Source of the DNA: Oceanimonas sp052119705
Lineage (GTDB): Bacteria; Pseudomonadota; Gammaproteobacteria; Enterobacterales; Aeromonadaceae
DNA: 64,000 bases
Direction of reading: 5' to 3'
Assembly (NCBI RefSeq): GCF_052119705.1
Contig: NZ_JBGQOP010000006.1
Location: forward strand, 1 to 64,000
Shown: positions 50,403-60,352 of the stretch, in pieces
Layout of the letters: every line of letters starts with the position of its first letter
How positions within the stretch are numbered: the first letter of the stretch is position 1
Notes under the pieces: model-generated
Seen by the model: only the letters and a program-made list of their open reading frames with translations
What the model was told of the DNA's origin: nothing
Database searches by the model: none
Program-made: the position numbers and the translations under genes

Positions 50403-52913
50403 CTAGACCAGATAGTGGGCGCTAAACTCATCTGCCGGCAGCGGTTTGCTGATTAAGTAACCTTGGATAAGATCGACATTATAGTGCGCCAGTGCCTCGC
50501 GTTGTGCTTGGGTTTCCACCCCCTCTGCCACCACTTTCAACTTTAAGCCTTGGGCCATGCCGGTGATGGCGGCCAAGATGGTTTCACTGCCCAGATTTTC
50601 GCCCAGTTGTTGAATAAAGCTCTGATCAATTTTTAGGATAGTGATCGGCAACTGATGCAAATAGCTTAAAGACGAATAACCGGTACCAAAATCGTCCATG
50701 GCGATGTCACAACCGAGCTGGCGCAGGGCGGTTAAAATGGTGATGGCCTGTTGTTGTTTATCCAATAACATGCTCTCGGTGAGCTCAAAATATAACAGCC
50801 CAGCCGGCAGTTGGTATTGCTTATATAAGGCTTGAATGTCGCTAATTAAGTCTTGCTGCCAAAACTGCTGCGCAGACAAATTCATGGCCACGGGCACCGG
50901 CGTTAAGCCTTCGTCTAGCCAGCGACGTAATTGAGCGGCCAAACTGTGCATTAGCACTCGGCCTAAAGGTTGCATCAGGCCGGCTCGCTCGGCTAAGGGA
51001 ATAAAATCCCCAGGCGAAATCTGACCTAATTCGGGATCATGCCAACGGGCTAGCGCTTCAACGCTGACTAATTGTCCTGAATCTCGTTCCACTTGAGGCT
51101 GATAGTGCAGGTTTAAGCCATGACCGGTATCGATGGCGTTGCGCAGAGCCGTCTCCATGGCTAGCCAACGGTGCTCGCGTGCATCTAATGAGGTGCTATA
51201 TAAGCGATAGCTATTGCGGCCTTCCTGCTTGGCTCTATACATGGCCGCATCTGCGTGCTGCAATAATTGCTCTGCACTGTTGGCATCATCGGGGTATATG
51301 CTAATTCCTAAGCTGCAGCCCACCCGAAATCGCTGATTGCTCAAGGATACCGGCTGGCCCACGGCGTCGAGCAGCCGACGCGCCACGGCGGTGATTGCAT
51401 CCGCATCTGCGACGTCCGGTAACAACACAATAAATTCATCGCCGCCAAAGCGGGCCAGGGTGTCGTCTTCACGCAGGTGCGTCGCCATGCGCTTAGATAC
51501 TTCGAGTAATAACTCATCCCCTGACGCATGACCTAGGCTGTCGTTGACCTGTTTAAAATGATCCAAGTCGATAAATAGCACCGCCAAGCGTTGCTGGTTG
51601 CGGTGGGCGTGGCGCAGCGCATGATCCAATCTGTCTTCTAATAACCGCCGATTGGGCAGTTGGGTGAGGGCATCGTAATAGGCGAGCTTACGTACTTGCT
51701 CTTCGTTTTCCCGAATATGGGTAATGTCGGTAAACAAGGCGGCAAAGTGGCTGATTTCGCCAACTTCATCACGAATACAGGTAATGGTTAACAGCTCTAA
51801 ATACAGCTGCCCAGACTTACGTCGGTTCCAAATTTCACCGCGCCAATAGCCTTTTTGGCTTAGGGTTTGCCACATCAATTGATAAAAATTCGGATCGTGA
51901 CGACCAGAAGACAGCAGGGCCGGATTTTTACCGATCACTTCTTCGGCAGTAAAACCCGTGGTGTGGGTAAAGGCGGGATTAACGAACTCGATCAGTCCCT
52001 GCGCATTAGTGATCATAATGCCCTCGAGAGAGGCGGCAATCACGCGTTCGGCCAGCTGTAAGTTAAGATGCGGATGCTGCAGCGCGAAATCACGCTGCAG
52101 CATAGCGTGGTGCAGCTCAGTCGTATGGCTGGTATCGGTGCCGTTTAAAATATTACGAAAGCCCAGCAAGCCAATAATGGTGTTGCTGTCGGGCGCTTTA
52201 ACCGCTAAATGGCGTAACTTATTGTCGATCAATAAGTCGCGGGCCTGCAACAAGGATCCTTCTGGCGTTATGGTGAGCAAGGGTCGGCTGGCCAGCTCGC
52301 TCACGGGCGTGTCGCCGGGGTGGCGAGCCACGTAACGCACCATATCGCGCTCGGTAATAATGCCGTATTCATCTTCAGTGCACAGCACCACGGCCGCGTC
52401 TTGCTGGTGAGCCAGCATTAAGGGCGCAGTCTGGCCCAAGGTGAGTGTGCCGGCCACCACTAGCGGTGCTGCATCCATGGCTTCGCTCACGGTGCGCAGG
52501 CTCAAATACAGCTCCAGGCCTTGTTTTAGCGTGATGTCGGTTTGCGATATGATGCCTTGCGGGCGACCGAGATTATCCACGACCAATAAATGGCGCAGCC
52601 CTTGGCTGTTAAAACGGGCCGCGACTTCTGAGGCGCGCGCATTCCAGTTGACGCTGCTGACGGGGCTGCTCATCACGTCGCTTATCGGGCGAGATAAAGA
52701 CTGAGGGTCATTAAAGTCGAGGCGCAAGCTATCGTGCTCGGTCCAAATACCAATGGCGAGGTCATTTTTTATGACCAGCATAGAGCTGCAACGGCGCTCG
52801 GCCATGCGCTCGGCCACCGCATAAATAGGCGTGTTTGGGGCACAGCTTAATAAGCCGCGGTGCATGATGCGCTCTACAGGCAGGTCGGCAACGTTGGAAT
52901 CAAGGTCTTTCAC
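50403..52913 (-). CDS. CBS-CBS-PAS-GGDEF-EAL signalling protein
   Basis: An 836-residue dual-domain c-di-GMP protein. Four CBS motifs fill about residues 10-265, a PAS domain follows (about 288-400, with TGFTAEEVIGKNPALLSSGRHD), then GGDEF and EAL. The active site RFGGDEFIVLL is intact and an inhibitory RxxD site (REDD) lies five residues ahead. The EAL domain keeps SVEALARW, MNLSAQQFW, FELTES, DDFGTGYSSLSYL, KIDQSFI and AEGVET, so both synthesis and hydrolysis look possible. No membrane segment. CBS pairs may sense adenine nucleotides. Confidence 0.93.
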   Translation of the reverse strand: MKDLDSNVADLPVERIMHRGLLSCAPNTPIYAVAERMAERRCSSMLVIKNDLAIGIWTEHDSLRLDFNDPQSLSRPISDVMSSPVSSVNWNARASEVAARFNSQGLRHLLVVDNLGRPQGIISQTDITLKQGLELYLSLRTVSEAMDAAPLVVAGTLTLGQTAPLMLAHQQDAAVVLCTEDEYGIITERDMVRYVARHPGDTPVSELASRPLLTITPEGSLLQARDLLIDNKLRHLAVKAPDSNTIIGLLGFRNILNGTDTSHTTELHHAMLQRDFALQHPHLNLQLAERVIAASLEGIMITNAQGLIEFVNPAFTHTTGFTAEEVIGKNPALLSSGRHDPNFYQLMWQTLSQKGYWRGEIWNRRKSGQLYLELLTITCIRDEVGEISHFAALFTDITHIRENEEQVRKLAYYDALTQLPNRRLLEDRLDHALRHAHRNQQRLAVLFIDLDHFKQVNDSLGHASGDELLLEVSKRMATHLREDDTLARFGGDEFIVLLPDVADADAITAVARRLLDAVGQPVSLSNQRFRVGCSLGISIYPDDANSAEQLLQHADAAMYRAKQEGRNSYRLYSTSLDAREHRWLAMETALRNAIDTGHGLNLHYQPQVERDSGQLVSVEALARWHDPELGQISPGDFIPLAERAGLMQPLGRVLMHSLAAQLRRWLDEGLTPVPVAMNLSAQQFWQQDLISDIQALYKQYQLPAGLLYFELTESMLLDKQQQAITILTALRQLGCDIAMDDFGTGYSSLSYLHQLPITILKIDQSFIQQLGENLGSETILAAITGMAQGLKLKVVAEGVETQAQREALAHYNVDLIQGYLISKPLPADEFSAHYLV

Positions 52914-53060
52914 TTTAACTCAATCGAAACTAATTTATGTCTCACACTAGCATATTCAACTGCGAGAGCCGATCTAAATACCGTGAAAATAGTAGGGACT
53001 TAAAGAAATTATTATTTATGCTAATAAAAAATCGTTTAGCCCCTTTTTGTATCACTAATC

Positions 53061-53094
53061 TGCGGATAGTCGGCGTGTGACCGCTATCCGCAGT
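53061..53094 (-). terminator. Hairpin after asnB
   Basis: CTGCGGATAG and CTATCCGCAG form a perfect 10-bp stem 11 bases behind the asnB stop; the T run is poor, so termination strength is uncertain. Confidence 0.6.
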
Positions 53095-53104
53095 TACCTC
53101 TAGT

Positions 53105-54769
53105 TTAATAAGATTGGCTGTGTACCCCTTTAATGGCGCGGCCCGAGGGGTCGGCCATGAGTTTCCATTGCTCATCCCATTCAATGGCCGTGGGGGTTGA
53201 GCAGGCCACGGAAGGGCCACAGGGCACGCAGCGAGCGGCTGATTCCTGAGGGAAGTGCCCTTCAAAAATCGCGCGATAATAATAGGCTTCTTTATTAATG
53301 GGCGTATTCACTGGAAAGCGAAAGCCTGCCGCCGCCATCATCTGGTCGGTGACCTCTTGCTCCACCATTGCTTTAAGGCTGTCGATCCACGAATAGCCAA
53401 CGCCGTCCGAAAATTGCTCTTTCTGACGCCACACTACTTCATCGGGCAGCAGGTCGCTGAAGGCTTGGCGCAGTATGTGCTTTTCCATTTTTCCTTGGCC
53501 ACACATTTTGTCGGTTGGGTTGAGGCGCATGGCCACATCCATAAACTCTTTGTCGAGAAAGGGCACCCGCGCCTCCACACCCCATGCGGCCATCGACTTG
53601 TTGGCGCGCAAGCAGTCGTACATGTGCAGAGCTTGCAGCTTGCGCACGGTTTCTTCGTGAAACTCGCGGGCGTTGGGCGCCTTGTGAAAATATAAGTAAC
53701 CGCCAAATAGCTCGTCTGAACCTTCGCCGGACAACACCATCTTGATGCCCATGGCTTTAATGCGCCGCGCCATCAAATACATGGGGGTCGAAGCTCGAAT
53801 GGTGGTGACGTCATAAGTTTCGAGGTGATAGATGACCTCACGCAGGGCATCCAGTCCTTCTTGTACCGTGTACAGCAATTCGTGATGCACTGTGCCTAAG
53901 TGTTCGGCGACCTTGCGTGCGGCAATCAGATCCGGAGCATTTTCTAGGCCTACGGCAAACGAGTGTAACTGGGGCCACCAAGCTTTGCTGTTATCTTGAT
54001 CTTCTACTCGTCGGTCGGCATAGATTTCGGCAATGGCAGAAATCACCGACGAGTCGAGTCCACCCGACAAAAGTACCCCGTAAGGCACATCGCACATGAG
54101 CTGGCGTTTAACGGCCGCCATTAGCGCCTCGCGCAGCTCTTCTACGCTCGAGGTTTGTTGCTCCACATTGACGTAGTTTTCCCAGTCGCGTTGATAATAG
54201 CGGCGCAACTCGCCTTCTTTGCTATACAGCAAATGCCCGGGTGGAAACTCGTTAATGGTTTTGCACACAGGGGTTAGCGCCTTCATCTCGGAGGCGACAT
54301 AAAAATTACCTTGCTCGTCGTGTCCGGTATAAAGCGGAACAATGCCCATGTGATCCCGAGCAATCAAATAAGTGTCTTGCTCCTCGTCGTAGAGGACGAA
54401 GGCAAAAATGCCATTGAGCTCGTCCAGAAAATCAGGGCCTTTTTCCTGATATAAGGCGAGGATAACTTCGCAGTCCGATTGGGTCTGAAATTTAAAATCA
54501 CCCTCAAGACCGGCTTGCAGCAATTTGTGGTTATAGATTTCACCATTCACTGCTAGGGCATGGGTTTTGGCTGGGTTAAGCAGGGGTTGAGCGCCGCTGT
54601 CTAAGCCGACAATGGCTAACCGTTCGTGCACCAAAATGGCTTTTTCACCGCTATAAATGCCGGACCAGTCTGGGCCGCGATGGCGCAGTAGCTTAGATAA
54701 CTCCAATGCGCGGGTGCGCAGCGGCGTAACATCAGACTTAAGATCGAGAATACCTAAGATAGAACACAT
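53105..54769 (-). CDS. asnB: Asparagine synthetase B (glutamine-hydrolysing)
   Basis: A 554-residue enzyme, exactly the length of E. coli AsnB. Mature C2 (MCSILGI) is the glutaminase nucleophile. LAVNGEIYNH is in the amidotransferase domain. The synthetase domain has the pyrophosphate loop LLSGGLDSSVISAI and VLSGEGSDELFGGYLYFHKAP. It makes asparagine from aspartate, ATP and glutamine. Monocistronic. Confidence 0.97.
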   Translation of the reverse strand: MCSILGILDLKSDVTPLRTRALELSKLLRHRGPDWSGIYSGEKAILVHERLAIVGLDSGAQPLLNPAKTHALAVNGEIYNHKLLQAGLEGDFKFQTQSDCEVILALYQEKGPDFLDELNGIFAFVLYDEEQDTYLIARDHMGIVPLYTGHDEQGNFYVASEMKALTPVCKTINEFPPGHLLYSKEGELRRYYQRDWENYVNVEQQTSSVEELREALMAAVKRQLMCDVPYGVLLSGGLDSSVISAIAEIYADRRVEDQDNSKAWWPQLHSFAVGLENAPDLIAARKVAEHLGTVHHELLYTVQEGLDALREVIYHLETYDVTTIRASTPMYLMARRIKAMGIKMVLSGEGSDELFGGYLYFHKAPNAREFHEETVRKLQALHMYDCLRANKSMAAWGVEARVPFLDKEFMDVAMRLNPTDKMCGQGKMEKHILRQAFSDLLPDEVVWRQKEQFSDGVGYSWIDSLKAMVEQEVTDQMMAAAGFRFPVNTPINKEAYYYRAIFEGHFPQESAARCVPCGPSVACSTPTAIEWDEQWKLMADPSGRAIKGVHSQSY

Positions 54770-54965
54770 ATCATCATCCTTAATTTGTGGCTCCGTATCA
54801 TAAATTTAGGTTGGCAGAGTCACAGCAGGATGGATAGTCGAAATGGATAAAAATTAAAAATAAAGCCACTATATTTTTAATTTCTCATTAATAGTGGTTT
54901 ATTTAGGTGAATAGATAAAATAGCAGGTTATTTTTTACGTATTCGTTAATTCAGGATCCGGTCAA

Positions 54966-55604
54966 TTACAGCATTACGGCGGGAGCGATAGGATCGTCAA
55001 TGCGAAACCAACCGGCAATACTCATGCGATCCCGCTGGGCGGGTAGCACTTCATGGGGGAAATCTTCCGATAAAAAACACACTAAGGTGCCGGCAGCGGG
55101 CAAAATACGGTGCAACACACTTGAGCCTTGATCGCTATACACCAGTAATTCGCCGCCTTGACTCGCTTGCCAGTCATCATTGAGATAGAGCACTGTCGTG
55201 ATGCGCCGGTTGCCGCGACCGCGAAAGGCATCCACATGTTTCTTATAAAAATCACCGGCTTGATACAGCGCATAATGGCACTCGTAATCTTTGAGTCCCA
55301 AAAATAGCTGTCGATTGAGTGCTTGCTGCAAACGGGCCATCAAGGACAGGTAATAAAGCTGAATGGGCGTATTGCCTTCTAACCAGCGGGTTTTATCACT
55401 GCGAATGCGCTCATTAGTTTGCTGGTCTCGCTCACGACCTATGGCTGCTGGAGTAAGCTCGCCTGCAGGCAACGTCAGTAAGTCATGACGTAAGCTGGCG
55501 ACAATATTGCTGTCAATAAAGTGAGGGAAAATGCCAATGCCAGGGCCTGCTAACGCCTCAATAATGCCATCAAAATTGAATTCAAGTCCTACTACTGCAT
55601 TCAC
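54966..55604 (-). CDS. 2-oxoglutarate/Fe(II) oxygenase (prolyl hydroxylase-like)
   Basis: A 212-residue protein starting at the GTG at 55604, behind GGAGGG; an upstream start would add 16 residues with no ribosome site. The double-stranded beta-helix core has HVDAFRGRGNRRITTVLYLNDDW, giving the HxD iron ligands, and FPHEVLPAQRDRMSIAGWF, giving the distal His and the 2-oxoglutarate Arg. This fits P4Hc-type oxygenases, of which some hydroxylate elongation factor Tu or ribosomal proteins. Target unknown. Confidence 0.86.
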   Translation of the reverse strand: MNAVVGLEFNFDGIIEALAGPGIGIFPHFIDSNIVASLRHDLLTLPAGELTPAAIGRERDQQTNERIRSDKTRWLEGNTPIQLYYLSLMARLQQALNRQLFLGLKDYECHYALYQAGDFYKKHVDAFRGRGNRRITTVLYLNDDWQASQGGELLVYSDQGSSVLHRILPAAGTLVCFLSEDFPHEVLPAQRDRMSIAGWFRIDDPIAPAVML

Positions 55605-55879
55605 GTTTAACCCTCCAAGATTCAAGCTGCCATTAGGCGTGCTTATTAGCACAGATAGCGGCCTCAGTAGCCAGAGAGAAAAATTGCATGTGTAGCTTGT
55701 CCTTATTGCTTATGCGAAAAGGGCGGTAAGCCTCACATAGCTATCAACATAGCCCTTCTGAAGCCGAAATACAAAAATGCTTACTAAACAATTACTTAAT
55801 AAATAGCGATTTTTTAAGCGTCGGATATGGAGGAAAAGTTGTGAGCTGTGCGACCTTCACAGCTCATCGCACAGTACTT

Positions 55880-55919
55880 GGGGTATTAGTAACTGGGGTA
55901 TTAGTAATTGGGGTATTTT
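55880..55919. repeat. 15-bp tandem repeat
   Basis: GGGGTATTAGTAACT and GGGGTATTAGTAATT are followed by a partial third GGGGTATT. It lies downstream of ybjN in otherwise plain spacer. Confidence 0.8.
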
Positions 55920-55934
55920 TGTGGGGCAGAGCAG

Positions 55935-56384
55935 TTAGTGCACTGCGGCGCTGTGCTTGCCAGGTTCGTCGTCTTGCATTAAAAATCCCAGCTCACCGAT
56001 TTCGAATAACAACTGCTGGGTGGCCATCACAGTCTGTTGCACTATCCAGATGAATTGTGTCTCATCTATACCAGCTTGGGTGTGCAGGTAATCGGCAACG
56101 ATTAATCGCGGCAGGTTATCGTCCACGATATCGACAAACACCTTAAGGCCGGGATAGTTCATGTTCAAACGGCCGAGATCCGCCACTAACACCAATAGCG
56201 CCGTGGGTCTGATTTCGATCTCACTGGTCAGCAGGGCACCTTCTTGCTCGACAAACAAACGACTTTCCAGCACGCCCTCCAGCTCTTGCAGTTCAGATAA
56301 ATGAATGCCGTGGCAGTTTTCACACACGTAATGTTCAATGTAGCCGGCGCTAAGCCAACGCATGGCGGTTTCTGCTGTTAACAC
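55935..56384 (-). CDS. ybjN: YbjN family protein
   Basis: A 149-residue YbjN homologue. YVCENCHGIHLSELQELEGVLESRLFVE, IRPTALLVLVADLGRLN, DIVDDNLPRLIVADYLHTQAGIDETQFIWIVQQTV match E. coli YbjN along the length. YbjN relatives influence motility, surface behaviour and stress responses, and the fold resembles type III secretion chaperones. The start context is weak. Confidence 0.88.
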   Translation of the reverse strand: MLTAETAMRWLSAGYIEHYVCENCHGIHLSELQELEGVLESRLFVEQEGALLTSEIEIRPTALLVLVADLGRLNMNYPGLKVFVDIVDDNLPRLIVADYLHTQAGIDETQFIWIVQQTVMATQQLLFEIGELGFLMQDDEPGKHSAAVH

Positions 56385-56643
56385 TCAAACTCCTAAACTA
56401 TAAGCAGGTAAAGAGTCGCTAGTGTAAACCAAAGCAGGCAGCAGGAGAATAAAAAGCCGGTGCTATTAGCCCGCCCATGCGAGTAGCGCCCCTTGAGAGC
56501 TAAGTGAGAATTTGCTTTTGTACTAAAAACGGGGAATGCTGAACCTTGACTCACTCACCAGACATTAATAAGCAGAGTTAACGGTTGCCGTTAACAGCCA
56601 TCATGAACGGCCACAGGACTTTTTTAATACAAGGAAGATAAAT

Positions 56644-57504
56644 GTGAAAACCTTGCTAGCTGCAATTGATTTGGAACCCGGCTCCAGCTTAGTCGTAAAA
56701 AGAGCGGCTGAGCTGGCAGTGCGTTTGGCCGCGAAATTGCATTTGGTGCATGTGGTGGATGACTCGCTCACCCTCTATGAACCCATGGTGGAAATCTCGG
56801 TGCGCCATCGGCTTACACAAGCCGCAGAAACCGCATTGGACGCTTTGTTTAATTTGTTGCCCGAGGATCTTCAGGCGCGCAGTAGTTGTGAGGTGCTGTT
56901 GGGTAAACCGCATCAGGCATTGGCCAAATACAGTAGCTGGTCGCAGGCCGACTTACTGATCGTTGGTCGCCATCACATAGAGCCGCTGCGGGACTTATTT
57001 GTCGGTACCACTGTGGAGCGTTTACTGCGCCACTGCGATATACCGCTATTAATGGTGAGCACAGATCCGGTTGAGCCATATTTACAGGTGATGGCGGCCA
57101 CCGATTTTTCACGCAGCTCTCATCATGCGCTGCAAGCAGGCTTGTGGCTGGCGCCCGATGCTACTTTTCAGCTAGTCCATGTCTGCGATCCACCTTTTAT
57201 GAGCTTCGTACGCTACGAACAAGAGGATCTCGACCAGTTATTAGCGGAGAAAAAGACGCGTTTAACCCAAGAAATCACCCGCGAAATGACGTATTTTTTA
57301 GCCGACGACGACCAAAGTCGCATCCAAAGTCAAGTGCTGACCGGCAATGCGCAGCATCAGTTAACGGAAGCCTGCGAGTTACAAAGACCGCAATTGTTAG
57401 TGCTGGGCACCCACGGCCGACAAGGCCTCAGCCGCTTATTGGTCGGCAGCGTGGCCAACGCTTTTCTCAGTACCTTGCCCTGTGATGTATTAGTCGCCAG
57501 ATAA
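56644..57504 (+). CDS. Tandem universal stress protein
   Basis: A 286-residue protein with two UspA domains (about 1-138 and 143-286). Domain 2 ends with LGTHGRQGLSRLLVGSVANAFL, the ATP-binding G-x2-G-x9-G-S motif; domain 1 has VGRHHIEPLRDLFVGTTVERLL in the same place. UspE-like architecture. GTG start with AAGGAAG upstream. It is one of three such proteins within 6 kb. Confidence 0.92.
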   Translation: MKTLLAAIDLEPGSSLVVKRAAELAVRLAAKLHLVHVVDDSLTLYEPMVEISVRHRLTQAAETALDALFNLLPEDLQARSSCEVLLGKPHQALAKYSSWSQADLLIVGRHHIEPLRDLFVGTTVERLLRHCDIPLLMVSTDPVEPYLQVMAATDFSRSSHHALQAGLWLAPDATFQLVHVCDPPFMSFVRYEQEDLDQLLAEKKTRLTQEITREMTYFLADDDQSRIQSQVLTGNAQHQLTEACELQRPQLLVLGTHGRQGLSRLLVGSVANAFLSTLPCDVLVAR

Positions 57505-57529
57505 TCTTGTGTGTGAGACGTGAGACGAA

Positions 57530-57562
57530 AAAACACCGAGTTTTTAGACTCGGTGTTTTTAT
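57530..57562. terminator. Rho-independent terminator, both strands
   Basis: ACACCGAG and CTCGGTGT form the stem with A6 before and T5 after. It separates the converging usp and cysQ genes. Confidence 0.92.
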
Positions 57563-57585
57563 AGTCGTCGTGAGGCGTCGTTTGT

Positions 57586-58410
57586 TTATGAAGCCCTAAA
57601 TAGACTAGGCCAATCTTGCTGATTATCACCCAGCACTAAGAAGTAGGGGTTTAGCAATTGCTCGGTGCTGGCATAACTGAGAGTGTCGCCATTCAACTGC
57701 ACCACACTCCCACCCGCTTGCTCCACTACACATTGCGCCGCCGCCGTATCCCACAAGGAGGTGGGGCCTAAGCGCGGATAGACATCGGCACTGCCTTCGG
57801 CCACTAAGCACAACTTAAGTGAGCTGCCCATGGGCACTAATTCATGCTCGCCCAACTGCGCAAGTAAGGCCGGCATGGCGTCTCCCCCGTGAGAGCGGCT
57901 GCCCACCAGTCGCCACGGACTGCCTGGGTGGTGAGTGGCAACGTGCAACTGAGTCACTTGGCCTTGGGCATCAATTTTCTCGGCACCAAGATTGATGGCC
58001 GCGCGATAGCAAACTTCCAAGGCGGGCGCATACACCACGCCTAATACCGACTTGCCGTGCTCGATAAGCGCGATATTGACGGTAAACTCGCCGTTGCGTT
58101 TAATAAATTCCTTGGTGCCATCCAGCGGGTCAATTAACCAATAACGGCTTTGGGCATCGGCACCACTAAAGGCGGCTGTGTCTTCTTCCGATAATACCGG
58201 CAGCAACGGGGACAAGCGGCTCAGTTGCTGCTCAATTAAATGATGAGCAGCGTGATCAGCTTGGGTGAGCGGTGACTGATCGGCTTTCTCAGTCACCGCA
58301 ATCGGGCGGCTGTAAATGTCCATGATGGCGGCCCCGGCCGCACGCGCTATGGCTTCCACTTCGCTCAATAGCTGGCGATTAATAGGGTGATTTATCATTA
58401 ATATTGGCAT
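57586..58410 (-). CDS. cysQ: 3'(2'),5'-bisphosphate nucleotidase CysQ
   Basis: A 274-residue inositol-monophosphatase-fold enzyme that turns PAP into AMP in sulphate assimilation. Metal sites are LPVLSEEDTAAF (E, E) and YWLIDPLDGTKEFIKRNGEFTVNIALIEHG (DPLDGT), and the C-terminal LWDTAAAQCVVEQAGG holds the third Asp. The start at 58410 or 58398 is uncertain; AGGAT lies before both. Stands opposite usp. Confidence 0.93.
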   Translation of the reverse strand: MPILMINHPINRQLLSEVEAIARAAGAAIMDIYSRPIAVTEKADQSPLTQADHAAHHLIEQQLSRLSPLLPVLSEEDTAAFSGADAQSRYWLIDPLDGTKEFIKRNGEFTVNIALIEHGKSVLGVVYAPALEVCYRAAINLGAEKIDAQGQVTQLHVATHHPGSPWRLVGSRSHGGDAMPALLAQLGEHELVPMGSSLKLCLVAEGSADVYPRLGPTSLWDTAAAQCVVEQAGGSVVQLNGDTLSYASTEQLLNPYFLVLGDNQQDWPSLFRAS

Positions 58411-58643
58411 CCTGCATCGGGCTCTTGAAATATAGCGATATAGTATAAAAAAATTAAGCTTATGCCTATTTAATCAAAATCGGCGGGTAAGCAAGCTGGC
58501 ATGCTAGGCGGCGTTGAATGCGCGTGGGTTAAGTGAGGCGATAAATACGTCCATTCTTTGAACTTTTCCTCGACTGTCGGTATCCTTACTCACTTCTGGC
58601 GTTAACGCCTGTCTTCTTCGTTCTTTAATTGTGAGTTTGCTTC

Positions 58644-60236
58644 TTGATTTCCACCAATAATATCACCATGCAATTTGGCGCTAAGCCGCTGTTTGAAAAC
58701 ATCTCCGTTAAATTTGGCGACGGTAACCGTTATGGCCTAATTGGCGCCAATGGCTGCGGTAAGTCTACCTTCATGAAAATTTTGGGTGGCGATCTAGATC
58801 CAAGCTCTGGCCACGTGAGCCTAGATGTGAATGAGCGTCTGGGTAAGCTGCGCCAAGATCAATTCGCCTATGAAGAGTTTCGCGTGCTGGACGTGGTTAT
58901 GATGGGCCACGCCGAGTTGTGGGCCGCCCTTCATGAGCGCGATGCCATTTATGCCAACCTTGAAGCCACCGACGACATGTACATGCGGGCCGCCGAGCTA
59001 GAGGGCGAAGTGGCTGAATACGACGGTTACACCGCCGAATCACGAGCCGGTGAGCTGCTATTAGGGGTGGGTATCCCTCTCGAACAGCACACGGGCCCGA
59101 TGAGCGAAGTAGCACCGGGCTTAAAGCTACGTGTGTTATTGGCGCAGGCCTTGTTCTCGGATCCAGAAGTCTTGCTGCTCGATGAGCCGACCAACAACTT
59201 GGACATAGACACCATTCGTTGGCTGGAAAGCGCGCTCAACGAGCGTAACAGCACCATGATCATCATCTCCCATGACCGTCACTTCTTAAACAGTGTTTGT
59301 ACCCACATGGCGGATTTGGACTTTGGTGAGCTGCGTGTTTATCCGGGCAACTACGACAACTATACGCTGGCGTCTAATCAAGCCCGTGAGCGTTTGATGT
59401 CTGATAACGCCAAGAAGAAAAGTCAAATTGCTGACTTGCAGTCGTTTGTGGCGCGCTTTAGTGCCAACGCCTCTAAAGCCCGTCAGGCCACGTCACGTGC
59501 TAAGCAGATTGACAAAATCGTCTTGGAAGAAGTGAAAGCTTCCAGCCGTCAGCACCCCTTTATGCGTTTTGAGCAAGAGAAAAAGCTCTATCGTAACGTG
59601 CTTGAGATGGAAGACATGTGCCAAGGCTACGATGGCAATACACTGCTAAAAGACCTGAATGTGCTGGTTGAAGTGGGTGAGCGTATCGCGATTTTGGGTG
59701 CTAACGGTATCGGTAAAACCACATTGGCGAAAACCTTGGTGGGCGAATTGGCTCCCATGAGCGGCCGTTGTAAGTGGTCAGAGAACGTGAAAATTGGCTA
59801 TTACGCGCAAGATCACGCCAGTGACTTCGATATGGACATTACGGTGTTCGATTGGATGAGCCAATGGCAGCAAGCCGACGACGACGAGCAAAGTGTGCGT
59901 GGCGTATTAGGCCGTTTGCTGTTTAACCAAGACGACATTAAGAAGAAAGTGAAGGTGTTGTCGGGTGGTGAGCAAGGCCGCATGTTGTTTGGCAAGCTAA
60001 TGATGCAAAAGCCCAATATCTTGGTGATGGATGAGCCTACCAACCACTTGGATATGGAGTCTATTGAATCACTCAACATGGCGCTGGAAATGTATCCTGG
60101 CACCTTGATCTTCGTGTCTCACGACCGTGAATTTGTGTCGTCATTGGCGACCCGTATTTTAGAGCTCACAGAAGATGGCCTGCGTAACTTTAGCGGCAGC
60201 TACGAAGAGTACTTGCGTGAGAAAGGCGTACTGTAA
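58644..60236 (+). CDS. ybiT: ABC-F family ATPase YbiT
   Basis: A 530-residue ABC-F protein, as in E. coli. It has two ATPase domains. Walker A 1 is GANGCGKST (34-42), and the second is GANGIGKTT near 353. Both have signature and Walker B DEPTNNLD and DEPTNHLD. The linker between holds ARFSANASKARQATSRAKQIDK. ABC-F proteins act on ribosomes at the exit site and help with stalled peptides. TTG start at 58644 fits the family N-terminus, ribosome site weak. A terminator follows. Confidence 0.95.
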   Translation: MISTNNITMQFGAKPLFENISVKFGDGNRYGLIGANGCGKSTFMKILGGDLDPSSGHVSLDVNERLGKLRQDQFAYEEFRVLDVVMMGHAELWAALHERDAIYANLEATDDMYMRAAELEGEVAEYDGYTAESRAGELLLGVGIPLEQHTGPMSEVAPGLKLRVLLAQALFSDPEVLLLDEPTNNLDIDTIRWLESALNERNSTMIIISHDRHFLNSVCTHMADLDFGELRVYPGNYDNYTLASNQARERLMSDNAKKKSQIADLQSFVARFSANASKARQATSRAKQIDKIVLEEVKASSRQHPFMRFEQEKKLYRNVLEMEDMCQGYDGNTLLKDLNVLVEVGERIAILGANGIGKTTLAKTLVGELAPMSGRCKWSENVKIGYYAQDHASDFDMDITVFDWMSQWQQADDDEQSVRGVLGRLLFNQDDIKKKVKVLSGGEQGRMLFGKLMMQKPNILVMDEPTNHLDMESIESLNMALEMYPGTLIFVSHDREFVSSLATRILELTEDGLRNFSGSYEEYLREKGVL

Positions 60237-60266
60237 GCCTCACTCACCTCAGTAACACACTGATGT

Positions 60267-60305
60267 AAAAACACCCCAACGGGCTTAGCTCGTTGGGGTG
60301 TTTTA
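60267..60305 (+). terminator. Rho-independent terminator after ybiT
   Basis: AACACCCCAACG and CGTTGGGGTGTT form a perfect stem with A5 before and TTTTAGTTT after. Confidence 0.92.
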
Positions 60306-60352
60306 GTTTGTGGCTATAAGTCTCAATTTTTAAAATCTAACACTTAAATCTA

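Noticed and set aside
55841..56053. 70-codon plus-strand frame opposite ybjN
   Set aside because: It runs over a tandem repeat and the antisense of a conserved gene.
19449..58506. GCAAGCTGGC found at 19449 and 58492, like the attC core
   Set aside because: Only ten bases, without flanking palindrome arms or core triplets, so not counted as attC sites.
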